Source: Symbiodinium natans (lineage: Eukaryota > Sar > Dinophyceae > Suessiales > Symbiodiniaceae). From it: a DNA stretch of 64,000 nucleotides. The stretch's first letter is position 1; every line of letters starts with the position of its first letter. Positions 22,144 to 34,837 of the stretch are shown here, one piece after another. The notes beneath the pieces are model-generated. The model was given only the letters and a program-made list of their open reading frames with translations. It did not search any database and had not been told where the DNA came from. The translations under genes were made by a program, and so were the position numbers. The stretch lies in the NCBI GenBank assembly GCA_905221605.1, contig CAJNDS010002124.1:248496-312495 (forward strand), given 5' to 3'.

Positions 22144-23978
22144 GCAGGCCTGGGTGCACCCTAAACCCTAAACCCTAAACCCTAAACCCCAAACCCTAAA
22201 CCCTAAACCCTAAACCCTAAACCCCAAACCCTAAACCCTAAACCCTGAACCCTGAACCCTAAACCCGAATCCCCATTTCCGAGACCCTAAACCCTGAACC
22301 TCAAAAACAAATAGAAGAACCAACCTCCCAGCAGAAGCCAGTGCGCCCAATGTAAGGCTTGCAGGGCCCCGAACCAAGAGTTTCGCGGCTTCGTATTTCA
22401 AGGCTTCCAACTCTCGGCCGCAGGCCCAAAGCCCCAAAACCTTAACTCCTAAACCCCAAGCCCGAAATCCTCAACCCTGAGCCCTGAACCCTAACCCTAA
22501 ACCCTGAACCATAAACACCCCTGAGCCCTAAGCCCTAAACCCTAAACCCGAACCCCTCTATACATGCACTTCGAGTAGCCCTGAGCCCTCCAGCCCTTCA
22601 TACCTCTTCAGCTCGAAGTTGCTGAACTTCGAGCTGGGTTGCGACCCCCTAACCCTGCAAAAACCCGTAAACCCGATATGGGCTTAGGGTTTAGGGTTTT
22701 GGCTTTTGGGTTTAGGGTCAGCCCAAAAGTCCTGGACCTTCCAAAAAGATCCGAAGCCCTAAGATCCCGAATATCCTAGAAGCTAAAAAAACGCCTTTAA
22801 AAGCCCTGAGCCCCACTGTGCAGGCACGCAGCTTGAGCGGCAGCCGCGAGACACTGGGACGGAACTTAGGGTTTAGGGTTCAAGGTTTAGGCTGTAGCAA
22901 AACCCGGAAACCCTCAACCCTAACGGCTGAACGGGCTTCAGGCTTCAGGGTTTAGGGTTTGGAGCCTCAACGCCTCAACTCCCAACCCTAAACCCTAAAT
23001 CCCTGGGCTAGCGGCAGTAATTAGGGTGTTCAGGTTGGGGGAGTTTGAAGCTTAGGTGTTTGAATTCAGACCCCGAAAGGCTTCGGTGCAGCCTCTTACA
23101 AACCCTAAACCCTAAACATCCGAAATATGGGCCCTTCATCTGGGTACCTTATATACACTCTACATCATAAAGGCCCCATAACTTCGGATCCCTCTAACCA
23201 AGAGGTAAGGGACCACCACTAGTAGGGTTTAGGGTTTAGGGTTTAGGGTTTAGGGTTTAGGGTTTAGGGTTTAGGGTTTAGGGTTTAGGGTTTAGGGTTT
23301 AAGGGACTAGTGGCCCATGGTTCAAACCTTAGGCTTAAAGATCCTGCAGTCTGCCATTCAAGAGCTTGGGCTTATGGGCTTTAGGCGTAAGGGATCAGGG
23401 TGTCTGCGGTCCAGGGGTTTAGGGTTTAGGGTTTAGGGTTTAGGGTTTAGGGTTTAGGGTTTAGGGTTTAGGGTTTAGGGTTTAGGGTACAGGGTTTAGG
23501 CTTTGGGGGTTTGGAGTGTTGGGGTTTGCGGCTCGGAGGCTTCTCCCCCCTTCCCCCCCCCCGAACCCCAAGCCCTTTGGCGGCACCTCTTCATGGCTCT
23601 AGACGTGGTACCGATTCGGAGTAGCTGTGGGTTTAGATGTTGATCTTTGAGTTTAGGGTTTCGGGTTAGTTTAGGGTTTAGGGTTTAGGCTTTAGGGTTT
23701 AGGGTTTAGGGAGGGTTTAGGCTTTAGGGTTTAGGGTTAGTTTAAGGTCTAGGGTTAGTTTAGGGTTAAAAGGAAAGGTCCAAAGAGTTTTCAGCCCCAA
23801 GCCTGGACTTCGGAAATCAGCGCCAGCCACCCTGCAGCCATTCCTCACCCCTGAGCCCTTAAACCCTTCAACCTTCAACCTTCAAGGTTTAGGATTTAGG
23901 GTTTAGGGTTTAGGGAAGCCCTTTCTTCTAACCCTGGAAAAACCCCATGCGCGGCTGATGGACGGCAGAGATAGTTAG

Positions 23979-26900
23979 GCAGGCCTCATCTACATCAAGC
24001 TGGAGCTGCGCAGGGTCCAAGGTGCCACCTTGCTGTCTGGGCGCAATATCCCCATGCCTCGCTGCGAGTGGAAAGCAGATTGCTATCGCGCTGGAAGGTT
24101 CGAGATGGGGCAATACGAAAACGCCCTTTGCACCACAGCTCGTGATTTTAACCTTACGTCCTAACAACCCTTCATCCCCTAAACCCGAAAACCCTTCAAC
24201 CCTAAGCCCTTAAACCCTTAAACCCCTTCATCCTCTGAATCATACAGCTTCAGAAGCCCCAAACCCTGAAAACCCTAAAACCCTTCAACCCTAAGCCAAA
24301 CCTGTAACCCTAAACCCTAAACCCTAAACCCTAAACCCGAAACCCTAAACCCTAAATCCGAAACCCTAAACCCTAAGCCCTAAACCCCCAAGGTGGAGGG
24401 AGGAGCCGCTGGCGAACATCGCCGCCGCCCTCCGCTCGGCGGCCGAGCAGGTGCCTGGGGGGGGAGAGGTCACAGGTTGATGCGCTTCATGGGGTTAACG
24501 GTATAGAGCTTGGGGCTTAGGGGTTAGGGTTTAGGGTTGTAGCAAGGTAGTTCCTTTAACTGGGGTCCCTTTTCGGGTCCTGTTAAGTGTGCGCTTGGAA
24601 ATTTCGGCTTCGCCGCAAACCCTAAACCCTAAGCCCTAAACCCTAAACCCTAAAACCCAAACCGCAGAACTTGGTTGGAGTAATCTGTCGGAGACCATCC
24701 GTCTCCAGGTTCGTTCGGGAGGGCTACCAAGCCCCGGCTGCAAACCCAAGGAGCCCCTTTAGGTCTTAGGGCTTCAGGGCTTGGGGTTTAGGGGCTTTAG
24801 GGGTTTTAGGGGTGATAGGCCTAAACCCTAAACCCGAAACCCTAAACCCTAAACCCTACACCCTAAACCCCTCAACAAGCCTTAAACCGTGAGTTTGCCA
24901 AAAGAAGTCCTTGCTCCTGAGCCCCAACGAGCCTTGAATTTAGGGGTAGCAGGAGGGACCCCTAGAAGGGACCCTTAATCTAACTATGATTCCCCTATAG
25001 ATAACCCATTCTTACTCCCTAAATATCTAAGTAGCCCCTAACCCTTAACCCTAAACCCTAAACCCCAACCTAAACCCTAAACCCTAAACCCTAAACCCTC
25101 AACCCTAAACCCTAAACCCTAAACCCTAAAGCCTAAACCCTAAACCCTAAGATCTCTTACAAAGGGTCCCTCCTTTAGTCCCTTGATTGAAGCTGCCAAA
25201 GGTGCGGGCGCTGAAGCATAGCCTTGGCGACAGCTTCCTGGACACTTCGACAGTGTGGGGTTTAGGGTTTAGGGTTTAGGGTTTAGGGTTTAGGGTTTAG
25301 GGTCTAGGGTTTAGGGGTTATCTATAGGCAGTCCCGTGACCCCTTAATATGGCCCATTACCTTCTTTGAAAGGGTTCTGAAGTAAGGGCCCTTTGGGCTT
25401 TATGGGGTATATCACGGGATAAGGGTTCCCCAGTTTCATGGCCCATGTTGATGTTGGGCACTACCCTAAGCCACTTGGCGGAAGGAGGTAGTGAACTTGT
25501 TCCGGCTCGTATGGCGTCTGGCATCGTCTTGTTATTGATTTATTTGTTTATATATGTATGTATTTATGTATCCTCCGTTTATTCTTATTATTTCTTGTTA
25601 TTTTGATTTCTTTTTTCTATTTTTGTTTTGGGGGTGGGGGGGGTGCCGTGGGCCCAAACGCCAAAGTCTTACCCCTTCGGTTTCGGGTTTCGGAGCTCTG
25701 GGGCCACAGGGCTTCAGTTGTTACCGCAGGCTCTAAGAAAGCATCCCCCAAGACCCCAAGCTCCACAGCCCCAAGCTCCAGAACTCCAAGCTCCAAAGCC
25801 CCAAGCTCCAAAACCCTACTTAAACCGTAGTAAACCCTAAGCCCTAAACCCCAAACCCCAAACGCTGAACCCTGCTAAACCCTAAACAACCCTAAACCGT
25901 AAACCCTAAACCCTAAATCCTGAACCCTGAGCCCTAAACCCTAAACCCTAAACCCCTAATAAACCCTAAGCCCTAACCCCTCAGCCCTAAGCCCTAAGCC
26001 CTAAGCCCTAAGCCCTAAACCCTAAACCCCTAAACCCTAAACCCCTAAACCCTTAGCCCTAACCCCTCAGCCCTAAATCCCTAAAACCCAAAACTTTCCC
26101 AGTGGAGGACCTCTTTGCCGAAGCCTGGGCAACGGACGTGGGCCCGGCAGTGATGAAAGACCACAGCGGCAGCCGCTTTGGCCATCAACAAGGGCCCATG
26201 GTTGAGGGTTTAGGGTTTAGGGTTTGGGGTTTAGGGTTTGGGGTTTAGGGTTTAGGGTTTAAAAGCCCACGTAGTCCCCAATTCAATGACATTGGATCGT
26301 TGTGCAGCCTCATGGCTTTGTGTGAAGACCCCAAACCCTAAGCTCAACGCCCTAAAGCCTAAAACCCTGAACCCTGAAACCCTAAACCCTAAATCCTAAA
26401 ACCCTAAACCCTAAACCCTAAATCCTAAGCCCTATATCCTAAAACCCTGAACCCTAAACCCTAAACCCTAAACCCTAAACCCTAAACCCTAAACCCTAAA
26501 CCCTAAACCCTAAACCCTAAACCCTAAACCCTAAACCCTAAACCCTAAGCCCTAAACCCTAAACCCTAAACCCCAAACCCTAAACCCTAAACCCAAAACC
26601 CTCAAACCTCAAAAAGCCACCAGCCCTCGAAGCAAGGCATCCGCTGCCTGGAGTCGGCGCAGCAGGCTCAGGGTTTTAGGGTTTTAGGGTTCAGGGTTCA
26701 GGGTTCAGGGTTTAGGGTTTAGGGTTTAGGGTTAGGGTTTAGGGTTCAGCAGGTGTAGGGTTTAGGATCCAGGGTTTAGGGTCGGGGTTCGGGGTTCAGG
26801 GTTTAGGGCTTCGGTTCAGGGGTCAGGTTTTAGGGTTCAGGGTTCCGGGTTCAAGGTTTAGGGTTTAGGCGGTTTGGGGTTTTCATGGGTAAGGGTATCT

Positions 26901-27396
26901 GGGTGTTGGATTTATGGTTTTTACGGTTTAGGGGTTTGAGGGGTTTAGGGCTTAGGGCTGAGGTATATCGGGTGCAGGGTTTAGGTTTAGGCATGGAGTT
27001 TTGGGGTTTACGGCATGGGGGGTAGGGGTTGCAGGTTTAGGGGTTTAGGGCTTTAGGGAGGTGGGCTGTCTCTAGCGCAAGCCGTCAACGTGGCTGGGCC
27101 ATAGCCAGTGCAGACACGGGGTTGCAGCTCGCCAAGAGGCTCAAGAGGGCCGTGGCAGCTTTCATGAGTTCGGGGGGCACTGTCGTGTCTTCTGCATAGC
27201 CGAGATCTTGCGGTCAAGGCCTCCGAGCAGTTCGTCACTGCCCCACATCTTCAGTTTCGTCATGAAGTGTGGCGGGGGCACCAGCGAAGATGCCTTTCTC
27301 AACAAGACTGAGCGGTTTGTTCGATCTCATGGCGTGGTATCTCGGGTTCTGGGGCAGAGAAAGGTGGCATCTCGCAGTTTCGCAGAAAGTGCTTGA
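23979..27396 (+). CDS. Unrecognised protein, six 3' exons, 5' end not defined
   Basis: Deduced exons are 23979-24034, 24394-24451, 25202-25240, 26108-26168, 26637-26665 and 27139-27396 (TGA). Together they are 501 nt in one open frame. Products across junctions read smoothly, for example LRSAAEQ-VRALKHSLGDSFLD-LFAEAW and KDHSG-IRCLESAQQ-AQEGRGSF. Donors are GT, GT, GA, GC and GC, and acceptors are AG|G. The first intron bases repeat the next exon start (GTGC, GAC, GGCA, GCTCA). One intron (24452-25201) carries a family E element, and two others carry CCCTAAA arrays. The C-terminus is FAESA. I do not recognise a family. The first exon and its donor at 24035 are the least secure. Confidence 0.5.
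24951..25174. mobile_element. TIR element, family E, with CCCTAAA array inside
   Basis: It begins AGGAGGGACCC and ends GGGTCCCTCCT, an 11-bp inverted repeat. A block of CCCTAAA units fills the middle. It lies in the intron 24452-25201 of the gene at 23979-27396. It shares terminal sequence and the AGTCCC flank with 3001-3407. Confidence 0.6.
25350..25430. repeat. Dispersed element, family D
   Basis: The motif TTTGAAAGGGTTCTGAAGTA followed by GGGCCCTT recurs near 31555-31640 and 39296-39400 with similar spacing and flanking short palindromic GGCCC/GGGCC segments. It probably is another non-autonomous element; its ends were not defined. Confidence 0.4.
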
Positions 27397-27550
27397 ATGT
27401 AAATATAGGGGTCGGAATCTTACGAATAGTATGCCCTTGTGGTCTCTCTATATAAATGTACTAGAACAACACCCCAAAACCCTATTCTAATAAATTAAGG
27501 CCCCCCATATTGGGCACACGATGTTGAAGCGTGGGCTGTGCGGGCCAGTG

Positions 27551-27638
27551 CTTGAGTCTACTTATAACCTACTTAGGGGACTTAGGGGGCTTGTAAGTAC
27601 AGTTATAAGTAGGGTTATAAGTACCATGAACCTCCAAG
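27551..27638. mobile_element. Introner-like family A element, short copy
   Basis: The left end is CTTGAGTCTACTTATAACC, a diverged terminus. The right end AAGTACCATGAACCTCCAAG matches the family. There is no heptamer array inside. Removing it can leave an open frame across the junction, but the host exons are not independently supported. Confidence 0.5.
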
Positions 27639-27759
27639 TGAACGCCATCAACTCTCGGCGACCTCAAAGGGGCATTTTGAGCAGCAAGGGCATTTTGTGC
27701 GAAGATGTCCAAGCCCCAGTGGCTGGCTCAGCAGGTGCAGAAGCTCTTAGGGTGTAGGG

Positions 27760-29026
27760 TTTAGGGTTTAGGGTTTAGGGTTTAGGGTTCAGGGGTTCAG
27801 GGTTCAGGGGTTCAGGCTTTGGGACTTAGGGGGATTGGGGGCGTTAAGCGGCTTAGGCCTTTGCCCCTCCCCCCCCCCCCCCGGCCCCCCTCTCCCTTCT
27901 CGGCATCCCTCCAACAACGATATACAACACCTAAAGTGCTAAAGAAATCCAACTTTCCCTAACCCTATGAAGCCTGAACCCTAAGCGCAAGACTTGAATC
28001 CTAAACCTTAAGCGCCCAGAAACCTAAACCCCCAATCCCCCAAATCCATCAAGCCCCGAACCTCACGAACCCCCAAACCCCAAACAAAAACACACCCCCT
28101 AAACCCTAAACCCCATAATTAGCTCCGACACTAAAACCCCAAATCCCAATCTCCAAACCCCAAACCCCAAACCCTACCCCAAACCCTAAGCCCCAAACCC
28201 AATCCCAAACCTAAACCAAAACCCTAAACCCCAACACCGTAACCCTAAACCCTAAACCACAGACCTTAAACCCTTAAACCCTTAAACCCCAAACCCTGTA
28301 AGCCCCAAACCCTAAACCCTAACACCCCCCCCCCCCCCCCCAGCCCCCCAATGCTATGGAGGCGAGGAAGGCATCCGGGCTCTCGGTCCCTGCAGCCCCT
28401 GGACTTCCGCGGTAGGGGCTTTTGGGGGGTTTAGGGTCTTTCGGGGCTTTAGGAGCTTCAGGGGCTTCTTGGGGGGTTTAGGGGCTTGTTGGGGGGTTTA
28501 GGGGCTTTAGGGGCTTTGTTTAGGGGGGTTTAGGGGGTTTAGAGGGGTTCGGAATTTAGGGCTGGAGCTTACGAGCCGGTGAGTACGACAACCCTGAGCC
28601 CCGGAAACCCTTACGGTAAACTCCAAAAAGTTGGAACATCCTCATCCCCATTCTCCAAAAGGTATACTTAAGGGAATCCCAGCTCTAATCATGCTTAAAC
28701 CCTAGACCCCTAGACCCTTGACCCTAATTGAACCCTTAACCCTTGAACCGTAAACCCTAAACCCTAAATCCTCAACCCTAATCCGACGAACTTTCTGGAG
28801 TTTACTGTAAAAAGCCTGGGGCCCAGGAATGGGCGTTTCCAGCGCCCCACTCGGACAGCCAGCAGGCGTCGAAGGCCCACGGGGGCAGGGGCTTAGGGGG
28901 TTAGGGGTCTCAGACCCTAAGCGCTGAACCCTAGCCCTAAACCCAAAACCCGGAATAAACCCTAAACCCTAAACCCTAAACCCTAAACCCTAAACCCTCT
29001 CTTACTATGTATATTTAAACCCTAAT
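27760..29026. other. Degenerate arrays with two exon-like islands
   Basis: Mostly degenerate CCCCAAA/CCCTAAA and TTTAGGGG sequence. Islands at 28350-28414 (EARKASGLSVPAAPGLPR) and 28837-28890 are weakly coding-like. Nothing else is recognised. Confidence 0.4.
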
Positions 29027-30080
29027 GACCTTCGTCGGCAAATGGTTTTTTTTTCCACCCGGGGGGGGCCCTAACCCTGACCCCCTTCGTCGGCAAATGG
29101 TTTTTTTCCACCCGGGGGGGGCCCTAAACCCTGACCCCCTTCGTCGGCAAATGGTTTTTTTCCACCCGGGGGGGTCCTAAACCCTGACCCCCTTCGTCGG
29201 CAAATGGTTTTTTTCCACCCGGGGGGGTCCTAAACCCTGACCCCCTTCGTCGGCAAATGGTTTTTTTCCACCCGGGGGCCCCCCAAAACACCCCAAATGA
29301 GGGGGACCCCAGGATCGGCCCCGGCCCTAGTTCAAAATGCGATTTTTTAGTATTGAAATCGACGGTTCTGGGTGGCCTCCTGTTTTCTGGGTTTTTGACC
29401 AAAACCGGGGGGGGTCCTAAACCCTGACCCCCTTCGTCGGCAAATGTTTTTTTCCGCCCGGGGGGGGCCCTAAACCCTGACCCCCTTCGTCGGCAAATGG
29501 TTTTTTTCCACCCGGGGGGGGTCCTAAACCCTGACCCCCTTCGTCGGCAAATGGTTTTTTTCCACCCTGGGGGGGCCCTAAACCCTGACCCCCTTCGTCG
29601 GCAAATGGTTTTTTTCCACCCGGGGGGGGCCCTAAACCCTGACCCCCTTCGTCGGCAAATGGTTTTTTTCCACCCGGGCCCTAAACCCTGACCCCCTTCG
29701 TCGGCAAATGGTTTTTTGCTCTAAACCCTGACCCCCTTCGTCGGCAAATGGTTTTTTTCCACCCGGGGGGGCCCTAAACCCTGACCCCCTTCGTCGGCAA
29801 ATGGTTTTTTTCCACCCGGGGGGGCCCTAAACCCTGACCCCCTTCGTCGGCAAATGGTTTTTTCCACCGGGGGGGGGCCCTAAACCCTGACCCCCTTCGT
29901 CGGCAAATGGTTTTTTTCCACCCGGGGGGGCCCTAAACCCTGACCCCCTTCGTCGGCAAATGGTTTTTTTCCACCCGGGGGGGGCCCTAAACCCTGACCC
30001 CCTTCGTCGGCAAATGGTTTTTTTCCACCCGGGGGGGGCCCTAAACCCTGACCCCCTTCGTCGGCAAATGGTTTTTTTCT
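29027..30080 (+). repeat. Minisatellite, unit about 54 bp, about 18 copies
   Basis: Each unit has CCCTAAACCCTGACCCCC, then TTCGTCGGCAAATGG, a T run, and CCACCCGGGGGGG. A different 130-bp segment (AAAACACCCCAAATGAGG ... TTTTTGACCAAAACCG) interrupts it at 29281-29410. That segment recurs at 30144-30247 just after the array, so the structure is partly higher order. Units include two CCCTAAA-like heptamers. Open frames in both directions come from the repeat and are not taken as genes. Confidence 0.9.
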
Positions 30081-30517
30081 ATTTGGGGCATAGGGTTTAG
30101 GGCTCGTAGGGTTTGGGGCATAGGGTTTAGGGCTAAATTTTGCTCCCAAAACACCCCAAATGAGGGGGACCCCAGGATCGGCAAGGGTCCCAGTTAAAAA
30201 TGCGATTTTTTAGTACTGAAATTTTCTGGGATTTTTGACCAAAACCGAGCCTTCACCGATCGGGGCTTCTAAACCGTAGGGTTTAGGGCCCTAAGAGCAT
30301 AAAGGGCTTATTGCGGGCCTTAGATTAGATTTCGGGTTTTGGGTCCGTGAAAAACTAAAACATTTTGGACCAATTGGACTTTGAGCTTTAAGCCTACCGG
30401 GAAAGTATTGAGTGAACTTTATATTTTCTCAATGTTATGGGTTTCTTGGGTGGGTGGGATTTTTTTCCAACGCTTGACAAGCTGCTTGACTAGTGAATGC
30501 TCGGACTTGAGATGCTG

Positions 30518-31010
30518 AACCCTAAACCCTAAACCCTAAACCCTAAACCCTAAACCCTAAACCCTAAACCCTAAACCCTAAGACAAACCCTAAACCCCCC
30601 TCCTGCATCCCCTAACCAAACTAAACCCTAAAACCCTAAACCCTAAACCCTAAACCCTAAACCCTAAACCCTAAACCCCTAAACCCCTAAACCCTAAACC
30701 CTAAACCCTAAACCCTAAACCCTAAACCCCAAACACTAAACCCTAAACCCTAAACCCTAAACCCTAAACCCTAAACCCTAAACCCTAAACCCTAAACCCT
30801 AAACCCTAAACCCTAAACCCTATACCCTGAACCCTGAACCCTGAACCCTGAACCCTGAACCCTGAACCCTGAACCCTGAACCCTGAACCCTGAACCCTAA
30901 ACCCTAAACCCTAAGCCCTAAACCCTAAACCCCAAACCCCAAACCCTAAACCCTAAATCCTAAACCCGGAACCCTAAACCCTAAACCCTCAACCCCAAAC
31001 CTAAGCCCGA
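30518..31010 (-). repeat. Long telomere-type array with CCCTGAA block
   Basis: About 490 bp. Perfect CCCTAAA runs surround a homogeneous block of CCCTGAA units (about 30830-30895). Confidence 0.9.
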
Positions 31011-31774
31011 CGACTATCGAGGGTTTTCGGGGGATGCAGGGGTGGCCCCCTTGAGTGTGTAGAGTGCGCTTAGCCAAGGGTGTGCAGGGCTTGTGAACTT
31101 GTCGTTTCTGCTTGGATTTGGGGGTTTCCGAAATTAGGGGTACCTTGTTGGGGGAATCCTGCTATTTGGGGACTACACTAGGGCCCCCCTTATTTTCGTA
31201 AGGTCCCATGTAGTCTAGGCCCATTTTAGGTGGGCACCTTCCCCCTTTGTTGGACTTTGTTCCTCTCCAACCCGTTTATGCGCCCTATATACTCCTTCTA
31301 GAAGCCTCATATATGGCGGCTCTCTCCAAAAGGAAACTCACTCCCTGAAGTTGTGCTTAGTCTTAGAGGGTTTCCGGGCTTCAGCAGGTCTTGGGAGGGT
31401 GATTTTGAGCGGTTTTTGGCAGCGAGAGCCAGCAAAGGGTTTAGGGTTTTGGGTTAGGTTTTAGAGTTTTAGGGTTTAGGGTTTAGGGTTTAGGGTTGGG
31501 GCTCTCTGAACCTCACGTCTACGGGAATTTATGCATGATCCCCTAGCATGGAGCCTAGCTTCTTTTGAAGGGTTCTGAAATATGGGCCCTTGTTTATAGG
31601 GCATATAAGGGTGTAGAAGGGTGGACCACGTAACTACCCTAAAGTAAACCCCTAAACCCCCAAACCCCCAAACCCCCTAAACCCTAAACCCTAAACCCTA
31701 AACCCCTAAACCCTAAACCTCCTAAACCCGAATTTTTTGGACCTAAATCTTTCCCTGGCGTGGTGGATGGAGAG

Positions 31775-32299
31775 GCGATTCGCGTGCTCCTGCTGCTTCG
31801 GCGACTACATGGAGACCTCTCACGGAAGGACCCGAAAACATTTTGGGTTCAGGGGTTAGGGGTTTTAGGGGGTAGGGATTTAAGGGTTTAGAGGGTTTAG
31901 AGGGTTTAGAGGGTTTAGAGGGTTTAGAGGGTTTAGAGGGCTTAGAGGGTTTAGAGGGTTTAGAGGGTTTAGAGGGGTTTAGAGGGGTTTAGAGGGTTTA
32001 GCGGGGTTCAGAGGGTTTCGGGGGTTCAGAGGGTTTAGAGGGTTTAGGGGGGTTAGGGGGTTCAGGGGTTTCGGGGTTCAGGGGGTCTAGGGCAAAGTTT
32101 AGGGGTTTAGGGTTTAGGGGGTTCGGGGTTTCGAGGCTTGGGGTTTAGGGGTTTCGGGTTTTAGTGGTTTAGGGGTTTAGGGGTTTAGGGGTTTAGTGGT
32201 TTAGGGGTTTCGGGTGGGGTTGAGGATCTCCACAGCGGGTGCCTGCAGGAGTTGATCAGCATCTTACTTTGCATGACAGGGCCTGGTGGGGGCCCCTAG
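31775..32299 (+). CDS. Two-exon coding fragment
   Basis: Exons 31775-31813 and 32225-32299 join as AIRVLLLLRRLHG-DLHSG followed by CLQELISILLCMTG, then TAG. Donor GACCTC and acceptor exon GATCTC share five of six bases. The intron is a GGGTTTAGA/TTTAGGGG array. The family is unknown. The second exon may continue to another exon instead of ending at TAG, since an exon-like island starts at 32896 after CCTAG|GTG. Confidence 0.4.
31870..32060 (+). repeat. GGGTTTAGA 9-mer array
   Basis: About 15 copies of GAGGGTTTA, a length variant of the heptamer, degenerating to GGGGTTTA. Confidence 0.85.
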
Positions 32300-34837
32300 G
32301 ACTTGAATGGACAAAGGGCTTCGGGTAGTTATATGGGTTCTGCGTATGTGCCATTAAAGGGGGACCCCTTCTGTGGGGGTGTACGATAGTAAGGGACCCT
32401 CATATATAGCCCCAAGTAGCAGGATCCCTTCCGACCCCAATAAGGTATCCCCAAGATCGTAAACCCTAATCCCTAAACCCTAAACCCTAAACCCTAAACC
32501 CTAAACCCTAAACCCTAAACCCTAAACCCTAAACCCTAAACCCTAAACCCTAAACCCTAAACCCTAAACCCCCATATGCCTCGATATACGACCCTACAGT
32601 CATGAAGGGAATGTATCCTCCCGTAGACAGGGCTCTGGGCTTTTGGTTCGGGTGAACTTTTCGAGGGTTACCACGAAATTTCGGGGCTTCCGAGCCCAGG
32701 AGATCTGAGCATTAAAGGAATTCTGCATACGAGCACTTCAAGATGTACTGAGCTTTCCACAAAAGAGGGATTCTCCTAGTGTCCTGACGGCCTAGGCAGA
32801 GGCTCTGACAGAAGTTCCGGCATTCGTCTTCGCGGAGTTGCCCTAAACCCTACACCCTAAACCCTAAATCCTAAATCCTAAACCCTTAACCCCTAGGTGC
32901 CCACGGAGTGGAAGAAATTTGTTCACAATGTTCTCGTGGCCAGGACCCGCCAGAGCAAGTCTCGCCGCAGAAGCGTTCCGTGTCCGCTCTGTTCAGCTTG
33001 GGGGATCGGGGGGGCGCAGCAAGCAGGTAGGGTATTTAGGGTTTCGGGCTAGGGTTTAGGGTTTAGGGTTTCGGGTTCAGGGTTTAGGGTTCATGTACCC
33101 TGAAAAGTGGGACCCTACTTGGGGTTATCCTACTCGATAACCCGCGTAACAGTCGCTTGCTTAGCCAAGAAGGCCTATGAGATGCGGTTTAGGGTTGAAC
33201 CCGAGGCCCTGTAAAACCATGAGCCATGTGAGCAAAAATGTCCCACGCCCCGAAACCCTATCCCTCAACACCTAAACCTTAAACCCTAAGATGACCCTAA
33301 ACCCTAACCCCTAAAACCTCTGACCCGAGGCGCTGAGCCCTAAATCCTAAACCCTAACCCGATGCAGCCCAAAAGCCCCCAAACCCGCCTCAGACCTAAA
33401 CTCTCCCAAAAGCCCAAGACCCCTCAACTCAAGGGATCAAGGCTCGTACCCCTCAGGGTTCAGGGTTCAGGGTTCAGGGTTCAGGGTTCAGGGTTCAGGG
33501 TTGAGGGTTGAGGGTTGAGGGTTGAGGGTTTGCGGTTTAGGGTTGTAATCCTAAAGGTTTCCCTTGGTATACTCCTAATGGGGATCTTCAAAAAGGGTCC
33601 CTGAACCCTAAACCCTAAACCCTAAACCCCAAACCCTAAACCCTAAACCCTAAACCCTAAACCCTAAACCCTAAACCCTAAACCCTAAACCCTAAACCCC
33701 CGGCTGCTGGCTGCCCCAGGTGTGCCGCCGCCTGCAGCTGCCTCTTGCCTTCGGGTTTAGGGGGTTCGGGGTTTAGGGTTCAGGGTTTAGGGTTTAGGGT
33801 TTAGGGGTTTAGGGGTTTAGGGGTTTAGGGGTTTAGGGGTTTAGGGGTTTAGGGGTTTAGGGGTTTAGGGGTTTAGGGGTTTAGGGTTTAGGGTTGGAAT
33901 CCGAAGCCCTAAACCCTACACCCTACACCCGAAACAGGGGTTGCGGCAGTTTAGCATTTCGGAGGTTCAAGAGGGTTTAGGGCTCAGTTTTTGTTTCGGA
34001 GGGTTTTTGGTGTGTGCCCTCAACCCCCCCCCACCCCACCCCCAAGGAACCAACACCCAACCCTTCAACCCTATTGCCCTCTCAATGCCTCAACCCTTAC
34101 CCCCCCCCCCCCCCTCACCCCTTCACCGCCAAACACTCAGCCCCAAACCCAAAACCACGCCCGCCCTCCAACGAACCCGTGGATCCCCTGGCGCTGCCAT
34201 TCGGGACCGCGTTCAGGACCCCTAAACCCTAAACCCTAAACCCTAAACCCTAAACCCTAAACCCTAAACCCTAAACCCTAAACCCTAAACCCTAAACCCT
34301 AAACCCTAAACCCTAAACCCTAAACCCTACACCCTAATCCCCCAAACGCTCAAGCCTCAGCCTAAACCCCTCATCCCTCATCCCGCCGGCTTTGTTTAGG
34401 GTCTAGGATTTAGGGTTCAGGGTTTAGAGCTAAACCGCTCAAGCCCCAAACCCGAGTTTCCCAACCCCAAACATCAAAGCCCTAATCCCGAATTTCGCAA
34501 ACCCGAAGCCCGAAACCCTCATTTCCCCAACCCCAAAACTCCAAAACCCCTAAACCCCAATTCCCCAAACCCGAAACCCCACACCCTAATTCCCCCAAAC
34601 CCCAAAACTCTAACTCAACCCCAATGCTACTACTTCTCCCAAACCCTGAACCCTATTTCCGAACTCAAAGCCTCAGCCCTAAGCCCCAGTTTCCCCAAAC
34701 AACCCTAGACCCTAAACCCTAAACCCTAAACCCTAAATTCCGAAACGCCAGCGACAGCAGCGACGCCACCGACAGCAGCACATCGTCGGATTCGTCGCCG
34801 GAAAAGGTTTATCCGTCCGGTGGCGGCCGCCCCCGCC

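Noticed and set aside
29124-30149. Long frames through the 54-bp minisatellite on both strands
   Set aside because: The unit length gives local periodic frames, and runs of G and T shift them; there is no protein-like composition.
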